Part shown: positions 51,601 to 62,200 of the stretch, in pieces | Position numbering within the stretch: position 1 is the stretch's first letter | How the letters are laid out: every line of letters begins with the position of its first letter | Assembly: GCF_000524195.1 (NCBI RefSeq) | Contig: NW_020170388.1 | Location: 816,585-880,584 of the forward strand | DNA: 64,000 nt | Reading direction: 5' to 3' | From: Echinococcus granulosus | Taxonomy: Eukaryota; Platyhelminthes; Cestoda; Cyclophyllidea; Taeniidae | Notes under the pieces: generated by a model | Told to the model about the DNA's origin: nothing | The model's input: the letters and a program-made list of their open reading frames with translations, nothing else | The model's database searches: none | Position numbers and translations under genes: made by a program

Positions 51601-54600
51601 AGTGTCTTGGTAATGTGAGATGTGAAACATTCAAACAGAAATCTTCAGACGCATCCTTGTTATTTTTAGCTGATATGGTTTGCAATTGTGTCGTGTCTAG
51701 AACCAATGTCACACAAAATTAAGTGCATTTGTAAACATAAAAATAAAGCATTTAGTATTTCATTTCCGAAGGAAATAAAATACGTGACCAAAAAATTTCA
51801 TGTTGGCTTCCATTTGTTATTCTGCTGGTGATGCTTAGACCACTCGCCATTCCACAATTGTGAGGCACTAACTCATCCCTCAAGGATGCTAAATTGAGAA
51901 CTTTAGGGAAAAAATACAGTAAGAAATAGTGAATTGACCAGTGTAAAGAAAGCCCTATTCTTCCAAGAAGATTCGGAACCCCACAGTTCATATCACACTT
52001 TAAAATATGTTATTTCTCCAGGCGATTATCACCACTTCTTAGCACCAACTCATTACAAGGCAAACGGCGTAGACAGTTGAGAAATAATAGTAAACTAGGA
52101 ACCGAGACAGCTGGGATTAGGTTTCTTGCTTCTAGAGCCAAAACGTACTACAGAAGTGGAATTCGCAAGCCTCAGTTTTTTGACGGTATTTAGCTCAATG
52201 AATGAAATACTTAAAGAATGATTCTGCAGTAATTTAGCTTTTATCATATGAGGGGCCCGAACTTATTGAGCTACTTTACACTAGCAATGACTAGATTTAA
52301 CACATAAAAACTAGATATCATTGTGAAATGAAAACATTTAAATCTCGTATACATATGGAAAACCTTCTTTTAAAAATGAAACAGGAATGTAAGGAAATGT
52401 GAATGGTTTCACCAACTTTTGGGCATTGTGTCAATGTCACGCAGAAATTTAATAAAAGCCATTCCATTTACAAAGAGAATTTGACAATGTTTTTTTCTTT
52501 GCTTGCATCTAACCTGTCAACTTGTATCACAAAATCACGCAGCCTATGGAGTCTTTTTACACCATCACTTAAAAAAAAACTTAACAGGCATGTCAGTCAT
52601 GCTCACTTTGGGGCATTTCTGCGCCCTACACCCCCAAACGTCATTATTTCTGGTAGCGGCGCCACATTCAATTAGTACAACTCAGGATTTATTATAAAGT
52701 GCTTCAAAAAGACTGATATTCTATTACCACTCGAAAAAATTGTCCAATGATTTCTTATTTCTGCAGTCCATTCCATCATACCTTTCAATCTCGGCTAGAT
52801 GCACACTCAAAATACTGAATGTTCTTGAAGCCAAGCTTTTAGTTGCATAAACAGAGGATCACATGAAACAGACACCATGGGTGCACTACTCTTATTCAAA
52901 ACATGGTCCATCCAAAATTGTGGTGAAATAGTACACTTTACTTACATTAGGAGGGGTGGGGAAAAACTCGGCTGGTGCATAGTGCTACAGAACAAGAACA
53001 AAAGCAGTAGAAGTGTGAAATACATCACACGGAAATAGCATGTTTACTTGCAGATAAAAGAAAGCCACGCATGGATCGGACTGCAAACGAAACGGAGATG
53101 GAAGTGGCCATGAGACAGTCGTTCCGTATTTATTACACAAATACTCTGCTCAGAAGACGTGTACTTGAGAAATGCAAATCAAGGCAGTCGCGACTTCTTT
53201 CAGATAGGCCACGAATGTGCAAATGCACTTGTGGTGGCTAATTTTGACAGTCGGCCTGAGAGGTCAAAGGATGATGTTCTGGGTAAAGCTAAATCCCAGA
53301 CCAGACTTCACCCATTAAAACCCCAACGGATGGGTAGTTTCATTTTTGACTGTTCATCCGAGTCTCAAAAAACCATCGTTGTCGATAAAAACGGTAAAAA
53401 CTAAGTGCGAGGTCAAATCCTCGACCTTTTTCTCACATTAGCAAAATTACCTGCAAAATTAGAACATTAAACTATGCTAAATGATGGCGCAGAATACATT
53501 TTCAAGATTCAAATACAATTTAGCTATTCCAATACCTTCATATAGTAAATACTTAGAGCCAATCGGTAGGCACTATTAATGCTTATTACTCGTATCTCGC
53601 TTGATTCCTAGTGCAATGAGACAAGGATTCAAACCCTTTAAGGACAAAAAGAATGTTCATTTCTACTAAACACCGCACAGGAACAATTTGAGCACATAAA
53701 GTTCATATGATCAAAGTAGACAGAGTGTCGTGGGATACTGCAAGCGGAATCTCCAAAGTTTCTAGCTGGACCTCCATAAACTCTGGATGAGTAAGAAATT
53801 TGATAGCTTTTAAAATAGCACCTTCAACTAGCTAGAAGAAAGCAAAAACTACATTTTCTGCAACAGTCTGATTAAAGTACAGGATGATGAACTACCGGCT
53901 GTCCCCGTAACAGGTGTAACGGTTATGCAACAAGGCCAATACAATATATGGCGCTACCCCCAGTTACACTTTGAGTGCGATACCCCGGCTGGATACTTAA
54001 TAAAGAGCATCGATAGTGATAAAACACAATTAAAATACTAATGGAATATACCGGCTGCAATTGCTTAAGTGTATCGATGGCGAATTTCTCCAGTTCTCGA
54101 TGAGCCTCCCCGAAATGGGTGAAGGCCTGACCGGCGCGAACTTGCGGCTCCTTAACACCGATTTGAGACATGATTTCCCCGAATGCTGAAAGATGAGGAA
54201 TGGATGACCTAAGTAGGGTTAATAGGACCAAGATGGATTGAGATATATCTAGCATGAATTAATGATCGCGCATATGGATGGGAAAAAAAGGCGGATGTGT
54301 AAATGGATAAATGCGCGAATGAATAGTGTACGAAAGGTAAACGTATCGGGACGGAGGAGCGAAACCAGATCGGTAGACAGCGTTAAGGTAATTAAGGAAG
54401 CGAAAAGTACTGAAGAAATCTTCAGACTCACTTCTATGAACTTTGGACAATTGAAAGATAGCCCGAACGAGGGAGCGCGTGTGCTGAACCAAACCGTTAA
54501 ACATCGAAGCTGTGCGATTCAATTCATCCATCTTCTTCACCAGGCTGTCTGCAAATGCAACCAAAATGCCCTGGCTAATTGGAAGAATGGAGTTTATGTA

Positions 54601-55375
54601 ACCGTAGAGAATGCGAACGCACCGTTGACAAGGATAGCCCTACTCAAACCCAAAGCATCGGCTGTACTGGCCTCCATATTCTCCACCATTTTGTGCTTCA
54701 GCTTCTTCAAAACTAGTGGACAATGTTAGTTACTTTGATGAAATAAAGAAGTAGTAAACGATGATTTTACTAAGTTACCAATATCCAAAGTTTTGCCTTG
54801 TTTTGGGTCGGCGTGGAGCTTATTGAAATAGATGGTAACTGAATCCTAAAATGTTTCAGTTTTATTAATACTTACAGCAATTCCAAAATTAGCAAAAAAT
54901 ACCATGAGAAAGAACCGACCCAGGAGCAATAAATACATTTAGCAACGTACAGGGAAGCTTTGAATGAGACGAGCAACCTCGACTTTGCCTTTGCCCTTGA
55001 CGCGAACTCCACCAACACCGGTTATTTCGTCCCCAGCTTGAATCGTGCCATCACGAGAAGCAGGTGTATTGTCGAACACTTGGACGACGTAAAGACACGG
55101 ACAGTATGGAGCACCACCACCAATGCTGATCCCAACCAAGTTTTGGGGATCTTTCTTTAGAGTAATTGAACCGCTTGTAACCATCATGCCGCTGGGAAAA
55201 CAAGAAAGGCATTTTACAAACCAAAATTGGCATCTAATATAAATTAGAGTGGGGTACCAAAGCATGTCCATTAAAAGCATGAATAAGACTAAGGAACGAG
55301 TCCACTGTTTGGACATGTTCCCGAAAAACAAAGCACTTACAGTTTATCCTCTTCAAAAACATAGGAATCGTACAT
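48303..55375 (-). CDS. PICK1: PICK1, PDZ-BAR domain scaffold protein
   Basis: Nine exons join in phase to give 450 residues (human PICK1 is 415). PICK1 is a peripheral membrane scaffold: its PDZ domain binds C-termini of receptors, transporters and PKC, and its BAR domain senses or bends membranes and dimerises, notably in AMPA-receptor trafficking and dense-core vesicle biogenesis. The N-terminus has VFEEDKL; the PDZ (about 18-100) contains ITLKKDPQNLVGISIGGGAP, YCPCLYVVQVFDNTPASRDG and GDEITGVGGVRVKGKGKVEV. The BAR/AH region (about 110-360) has STADALGLSRAIL, IPDTKLTVKRYLDVKFEYL, YCLKVKEMDDEE and ETGNYEYRLILRCRQDAR. The C-tail is acidic (EIEDDDDDDEID, 378-389) and then carries a clathrin-box-like LLDLG (423-427). 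It is divergently paired with the DAGL gene 828 bp away. Confidence 0.95.
48683..50743 (-). other. PICK1: PICK1 intron 8 (2.1 kb)
   Basis: The intron is bounded on the minus strand by GTGAGG and TTTATAG. No feature was recognised inside it. Confidence 0.75.
50744..50939 (-). CDS. PICK1: PICK1 exon 8
   Basis: The exon encodes SYCLKVKEMDDEEYTFNALQ, EPLYRVETGNYEYRLILRCR and QDARSRFAKLRSDVLVKLEL, the most conserved block of the BAR/arfaptin-homology domain. It leaves at GTGAGG in phase 1. Confidence 0.96.
51019..51111 (-). CDS. PICK1: PICK1 exon 7
   Basis: The 31-codon phase-0 exon encodes IVSDLNTFLTKAIPDTKLTV then KRYLDVKFEYL, between TTATTCCAG and GTGCGT. Confidence 0.95.
51112..54051 (-). 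other. PICK1: PICK1 intron 6 (2.9 kb)
   Basis: The intron is bounded on the minus strand by GTATAT and TTCCAG. No exon or RNA gene was recognised inside it. Confidence 0.75.
54052..54185 (-). CDS. PICK1: PICK1 exon 6
   Basis: The exon encodes FGEIMSQIGVKEPQVRAGQA and FTHFGEAHRELEKFAIDTLK, equivalent to the FGDVFSVIGVREPQ region of the human protein. It follows TTTCAG and ends at GTATAT. Confidence 0.94.
54432..54548 (-). CDS. PICK1: PICK1 exon 5
   Basis: The exon encodes DSLVKKMDELNRTASMFNGL and VQHTRSLVRAIFQLSKVHR, matching DGLVKRLEELERTAELYKGM in human. It lies between TTTGCAG and GTGAGT. Confidence 0.94.
54623..54712 (-). CDS. PICK1: PICK1 exon 4
   Basis: The exon encodes VLKKLKHKMVENMEASTADA and LGLSRAILVN, the linker-to-BAR start, between CCACTAG and GTGCGT. 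Confidence 0.94.
54779..54845 (-). CDS. PICK1: PICK1 exon 3
   Basis: The exon encodes DSVTIYFNKLHADPKQGKTL then DI, the last PDZ strand and the linker. It follows TTTTAG and ends at GTAACT. Confidence 0.94.
54951..55191 (-). CDS. PICK1: PICK1 exon 2: PDZ domain
   Basis: The 241-nt exon encodes most of the PDZ domain. The carboxylate-binding loop NLVGISIGGG, the ligand-helix region VKGKGKVEVARLIQ, and the membrane-binding Cys-Pro-Cys (CPC) element are all present. It lies between TTTCCCAG and GTACGT. Confidence 0.96.
55341..55375 (-). CDS. PICK1: PICK1 exon 1
   Basis: The exon encodes MYDSYVFEEDKL across the junction, and EEDKL is the conserved PICK1 N-terminus. Its donor is GTAAGT. The ATG at 55375 is chosen because the family starts a few residues before EEDK. 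Confidence 0.88.
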
Positions 55376-56203
55376 TCTGTAAAAGAATAACCATTCGGGC
55401 TAAAACAGACACCAGCTTCCAATCCATTTGCTGACCTCAATATGTCATTGGCAAACTTTAAAATATTTTCAATTCCTGCCATATAATTGACCCTCTATAT
55501 ATTCTTAGTAAAAATTGACACGTGTTTATGTTATACGAAGTAACGAGCAACTAATCCTAAAATGCGGCAATGCGGAATAAGTTTAGGAGCTTGCACAGAT
55601 CCAAATAAACCCTAACGAAATTCGAACTACCATGCATGCTAATTTGCTCTCTTATGCGTACCGAAATATCTAAAAAAATTATTTCTCTGAGCGCTTTATT
55701 TTTTATAAGTGAGAGGGGTAGGTATGTTGCAACCGAGAGCAGCAAAGTTGATATTAGCTTTATTAATTGCACAATAAGTAGATGTAAATATTTATTTTGA
55801 AGCTTTAACAAACACTTATAGTGTTGTTGACTCATTTGCGATTGTCCCACAGAGCACTGATTGTTGTTTTTGAACTATCTTTGGAAGAATAGATTTTTCT
55901 GCAGAACAAACTTTATTTACACAGACACTAAATAAAACTTCCAAATCTTGAAAATTTTGTAAATTTTTTTGGTGAATTCGTGGTTTGCAAAAAAAATTAT
56001 CAGTTTTCAGTGGTCTACATGCAAACAAACCTACAAATTTTTATGTAGATCAGCTTTATGATCCTAACTTTTTTTGCAAAATAATAATATGAAGGTGGGT
56101 TTAAAGTTTGTTTGAGTATGTTCTTCTATTAGGATTAAATATATGACCTCAAACGCCACCCTCTTTCAACTATAAATGCCTGTTTTCGTGATAATTCTGT
56201 AAA
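55376..56203. promoter_or_regulatory. Divergent promoter interval between PICK1 and DAGL
   Basis: These 828 bp separate the start codons of two genes transcribed away from each other and must contain both 5' UTRs and promoters. A TATAAA at 56171-56176 lies only 28 nt before the DAGL ATG, which is too close to serve as a standard TATA box. No other motif is convincing. Confidence 0.5.
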
Positions 56204-56298
56204 ATGCCACATTTAAAAATCTTTAAACGCACATGGAAGCGTTCAGAGGATGAATTTGTCATATCAAGCATTGTTCAAGCTTCGTTAAGGACCTTACT
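56204..56298 (+). CDS. DAGL: DAGL exon 1
   Basis: The ATG at 56204 begins MPHLKIFKRTWKRSEDEF, aligned with the MPG.V.F.RRW...SDD start of vertebrate enzymes. It ends two bases into a Leu codon at GTATGA. Confidence 0.85.
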
Positions 56299-59200
56299 GT
56301 ATGATCGTTTCCTTTACCCTGTCTGACATTAGGATTGTGGTTACGTGCGCGTTTCTTTTTTCAAATCATGATTTGCTCAGTGGTGCACAGGATCTTTTTC
56401 TTGTAATTTTTGTGCTTTACCATTTTACTGCTTGTAGGGTTTTCTTTATGTTGCCATCGTGTTGTGTATCTTACATATCTTCCTCCTCATCGTGGTTGCT
56501 ATTGGCAGCGGTCGAGGCGGTGTCATGGAAGCATACAAGAGGAAATACATAGGAACTCTAATTTTCGTACACTTTATCGTAATGACTTTGGAGCTAATTT
56601 CTTATATCCTTGCGATTTTGGGAATTACCTTTATTCGTCAAGATCTTTCTGGCGTAAGAATTTAAATGTACCTTGCTTCCAAACCAATAGGGACAAAGTA
56701 TATTCCAATTTTATATGATTATAGAACATTTTTGCCAAACTTGTACAACTATTGTAATTTTTTGATACTTGTCTCTAAAACTAATTGCAGCCCTTAATTT
56801 TCTTGCAGGCGGATACTTTTTCCAGTTTTGTTGCTGTGGTGTGCTGGTGTTCCATTCTGATATTTACGATTGTTTGTGAAATCATTGATTGGATACGGCA
56901 CTATGACAAGGACGGAAAACTTAAATATGAGTTTTACGAGACATTCCTGTACGATGAAACAGACAAGAAGACGGAAAAGGAAAAGCGCGAGCTAGTAAAA
57001 GATATGCGAATGATGGCAAATTCGCATTGGCAAAACGTTCTTGCCAAAAAGCTCGAATCACCCGAAGATAATGGGAGTGACGAAAAAAAAGATGCACTCA
57101 ATGCAGTTTCAGCCATTTTTGTTGACCTTTTTATGGTAAAATTTTGTGCAAAGCTTTAAATTTAAGTGTTATTTACAATCAAATCATGTCTACTTATGGG
57201 ACTTTAGTTTCATGGCCGAATAAATCATAAAATCTGTGTTTTCTAAAAAAAAGGAAAACTAGTTTTGGCATGTATTTATTAAGTAGTGGGACTATAACTA
57301 TTTATCTTTTGATAGAAAAGGAACAGAGTGTTTTTAGAGGTCATGATTATCTGTTCCAATATTGTTATGATTTGTAGGATCTTGACTTGACAAAGTCAGA
57401 TGTTGCGATTGGTTTACTGCTTCTTCGATGGCAGTCAGACAAGTGGATCGGTGGTCATGGTCGTGTTCCTGCCGAATACATCCTTGAACAAACCGATCCT
57501 GCTCTAAAAGATTTGGCAGCTCCAGTAAAGATCCTTTCACTTTTAATATTCCAGCTCTTTAACCTTATGTTTAATTTGAAGGTAGCACAATTTTACGAAA
57601 GATGTTTCCTCTACCAACACTTATTAGACTTGCTCTAAAATGATTTGCCCGATTTTCAAAGCAGTAAATAATAGTAAAATTTAAGCTGGATTTTGTGACA
57701 TATGTGGCCGAATTAAATTGACTTTGTTATTATTTGGTATTTTAAATTAAGCTTGATCCGAAGCTAAAGAACCCCTTTGATAAATTGGAGAAGGAGTGGC
57801 TGCATATTTCACGACTGCGACGGTATTCACACTTTGTAAATGCTTCCTATGGGTGGGTCTACTACTACGCCGACAATCCATGCGACTGCGTCGCGATAAA
57901 TCGGTTGTGCCAAAAACTTTCTTGCAGGTAATGGTGACACCCCATTTATTTTGCAACTTGCATCCCACAACAAATTATTATGGTTTTCTCATCTTCCCTT
58001 TGCTTCGTTTTCTGTTTATTAAAAACCTTGTGCACAAAATATGAAATGTGAAGAAAAGTTGTCTTAATTTTCTTTGTTCTTTATTTTTGAAACATTCTTT
58101 TGCGTTTAATTGGATCTGATTTAAAGGGCTTTCTGCACGCTGCAAGCCTTATTTTAAATTTGTCAAAATTATGCATCATTCGCGCATTACGTTGCATTTA
58201 TTTTTAAAATAATTATATCATAGTTAAAAAAGCGAAATTTATTCTTATAAGTTGTAATTTTAAAAGTTTGCCTCGCTGTATTCCGTACTAGCGTTTTCCT
58301 TATATTAGAACCTAAAATTGAGCGTTTCTTCCCACTTTGATCCCCTTGATGCAGTAGAACTATCAATCCAAATTTTTCTAAGAACAATCCCAGTAAACAG
58401 TAGTTTGACTTAAGCATTCGCTAAGTTTGTTGCTTCTCTGGGTTATGAGAAATTAAAATCTTACTTTTCAGCAACCCGACCACAACAAGGAAGGAGGTCG
58501 ACCTTGAGAACGGTATCCACAGTCCTGGGGGTTGCTGTTGTGCTGGTCGAAATCTCTATCTGGCAGCCTTTATAGAAATGGCTCAGTTGGAGCCTAAAGA
58601 CATCCTCTACTTTGAACTTGTTAACAAGGTTCGAGCACTTGAATATTCATTCACCTCACCGTTTGTACTAATAGCTTAATCACTTGTCACTCCTAATAGG
58701 GCTGGTCATTTTGTAACAGCATAATTATAACGTTGTGATGTGCGTTTACACCAGAGCAAATTTTGAACTTTTGAGCAAAAACCACCGGTTTTGCTTTTTT
58801 ATAGAACCGCTTTCCTCTCTTATAGTTGCACTGCCGCCCACCGAATTTACTAGTCTCAGCGTTGATTTCTATGAGAAGAAGTAGGATTTTTCATTTGTCA
58901 CGTGCGTCACATATGACGTTGCAGTTTGTGTCATTTATGCGATTTTTACAGAGCACTAAGGATAGAAACGTAAAAAGCAAGGCATCTTCGACAGCATGAA
59001 TCCAGATTTTTTTAGAGAACAAGGCAACAAAATTTTACCACTGATGTTCTGGTCCAGGATTATATTGGTCACGTGTCTAGTATTCATCGTAGGCTCCGCA
59101 TTTTTAAGTTATTTTTCTGAGAAATAGTTTCTTTTCTTTTTATCCAAATTTCTATGATGGTTTTATGATCATTCGAAAGGTGGTTTTATGCCACCCGTAC

Positions 59201-62200
59201 CGTAGAATTTTTCTAAAATAGCTCTGAGGGTGTCTAAGTACAGCGATTTCTACCATTGAAGTTTGTAAGCAAAAAAAACTTTGAGAGATGCAGTAATTTT
59301 TGGCCGTGGAATTAAAACTCTTAATTAGAAACAATATTTTTCCAACCGTGTTTAATTCTAATGAGGCTTAATAAATGATTTTACTGAACCTTGCCCTTTT
59401 AAATAACTTTCTCGAAGATAATTTCTGCACATGGTCCTACAAGTGTGGAATGGAATATAGACTTGTAATCTCCACAACGCGCGGAGTTATTGAAGTAGCA
59501 AGGTCAGAAGCTGGAAAATTTTTGTTAACTTTTTAGTTGTACAGTGCATCAATTATGCTAGTGATTGACGACCTTACTGAGGCAATCGTTTTAATTGTGC
59601 GGGGCACCCTGTCAGGCGACGATGTCCTGGTTGATATGGTGGGAGCTGGCGAGCCACTGCGAGACGAGGACCGCAATCTCCCGCCCAAAAAACAAATGAT
59701 TGGACATGCTGGAATGTGTCGTACGGCGCGAACCATAGTTCAACACATTCTGGAACAGCAGCTATTTGAGTCGGCCAGGCGTCTTAGACCTCGCTACCCT
59801 GTCGTTATTTGTGGACACAGTCTGGGTGCTGGGCTGGTTTCACTCATGTCTGTTCTTCTGAAGCCACATTATCCTGAATTAAAGGCCTACGCCTTTAGTC
59901 CACCCGGTGGTCTAATGAAGTAAGTCCTCTTCGTTCATGATTGAGTTATTGAAGAATTGTGGAATAAATAAGCCGTTTTTTCTTTGTTGAGGACGTTGAG
60001 TAATCAGAACAGAAAGGCGTAGCAATTAAACGAGTTTGACCGTGTTATTCAGCTAGTATCGAAGATGGCTATGAAACCTAAAATTAGACCTCACTAAAGA
60101 TGGTAGGCTTTACTACTGTAGAATGGGTATTAGTGGCAGGTGTGAGAAAAAAAATTCGATTGCTGGTGACAGATGCTAATTATGAGGCGGTTTTTTCTAT
60201 TTTAAAAAACTTTATACGTCAAATGAGTTAATTTCAATTTCACCCAAATGGGAGGTACAAAGCACTTTGAGTGCCTAATTGTCTGTGGAATAGCAGAGAA
60301 GACTGGTGAAAACATAAGGCTAATAAGTGAAGCAATTGCAGGAGAGCTTAATGTAAAGGTTAGCACAACATCTGTCCTAGCAAATAGTTATTATAAGTTG
60401 TGATGCGTGGCTAAGGCAGTATCACGTGAGATGGTTGCATTAGCGCTTAAATCTGTAGCTCCTTAAACTTGACCCTTTACTATGAAGACGGGTACCTTTG
60501 CAACAAACAAGTGCCATCACTAAAGTGTAAATGCCCAAATATGGACTCAAAACAAGGAAAAAATTACCCTACATAGCATTTATGGTATTTGCTAACTTTT
60601 TTTGCTGCAGCTGTAGGGAAGTAAACTCATTTCCAACGCACTCATACAAAATTACGTCGTGCTGCATCATATTACGTTGAATCATACCAAAACATATGAA
60701 ACTCAAATGTGGGTTGTTGTTAGTGATCTCACCTCTCCTTGCATTATATCTCATTATTGTGTTGATTTTTTCACATAAAGTGTGCAGTGTAGCAAGACGA
60801 GAGTGATACCCAAGCCGTTAGAGGTCATTAAAGTTCAAATTCAATCGACAACTAGATGCTGCTATCCCATATATTGAGTTAAATAGAATTACAAATCTCC
60901 AATCTCACAGAAAGGTATGCATTTCTCCATTTGGATTTGTAGCAAAAATATCGCAAAGGCCACCCGGGACTACCTGTGCTCTGTCTCCTACGGCTACGAC
61001 TGTGTCGGCCGTATGTCAAGTCGCACCATAGAGGATCTGCGAGCTCGCATTTTTCACGCCCTTTGTGTCTACAAAAAGCCAAAATTCCTCGCTCTAGGAA
61101 AAGAAATATGCCGTATGTTTCTGCGCAACTTACCTTGTTGTTGCAATCTACCAAAGATAATCGACCTGGACGAAGAAACAGGGAGTAAACTCATCGATCC
61201 GGACATGAACGACGCCTTCAAGACTCCAATCGGGTTGAAATTCAAACCCTACCTCAAGGACAGACCTGCAGGTTGGTAATCAGCCTTATTCTTTGCTAGA
61301 AAATGTCGTTAGATAGCAAAATGGATCGTAGCAACTGTCTGTTATGGCTTTTACTTGGGGAAGCTTGATAGTTGTCAATGCCAAATATCTGATAGGATGG
61401 AAATTTGGAATGCTAACTTTTGTTCTTTTTATATATTCTAATAAATTTATTAAGTTTCATAGTGTTGAATAAACAAGTAAGTCAAGAATGAGTTACTTAG
61501 ACAAATTGGAATGAGTAATGATTTACTTGCAGTTAATTGTCGCGTTTATGCCAACAAAAAATCCTGATTATTCCTGTTTTCTACACCGTTGATGTAACGT
61601 ATGTGCCTTTATCACAAAATTTATTTGACTGTCCGCTAAGACGCCAAATCCTAACCCATTTTAAATTGGAGAAGTATTTTGTTACCCTATTAGCAATTTT
61701 ACGTACAAGTTGTTTGCTGACTTTTCTTTGAAGGTGAGTCGAAAATCGATCGCCTGGTGCCGAATAAACGCTCTCTCATGCGTTGGAAGAATCCACAATG
61801 CAAGACTCTGCTAATTCTTCCGCGTCCTTATCCTCGTAGCCTCTATCCTGAATCTCTAGTGGACCCAGTAAAAGTGAATCAGTATACTGTCGATCTGATG
61901 ATAGAATCGTTCCTGGAGCCCATTCCATCCGGCCGACTCTTGCATATCCTCGAGGTAGATCAGGACTTCCAGATTAGTGGTATCCAACCCTATAAAAAGT
62001 GAGTCGTTTTTACATTAATAAAATGTTTGGCTCACTCTAGGCGCCTTAGGTGCTCTCAACTGACCTGTTTTGCCTAAAGCCAACGTAGGCGAGGTCATCC
62101 CTGGGTTTAAGTATTCTGACTGAAGTAAAAGTCACTCACGAGATGGTTTAGAGCTCTCCATTTGTGCACGGTAAAGGCAGCTGGTTAGAGGTGAGTACAA

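Noticed and set aside
53340..53432. tRNA-like 3' end (GAGGTCAAATCCTC then a T-run)
   Set aside because: It resembles a T-arm and a pol III terminator, but the B box lacks one base and no acceptor, D or anticodon arm could be paired upstream.
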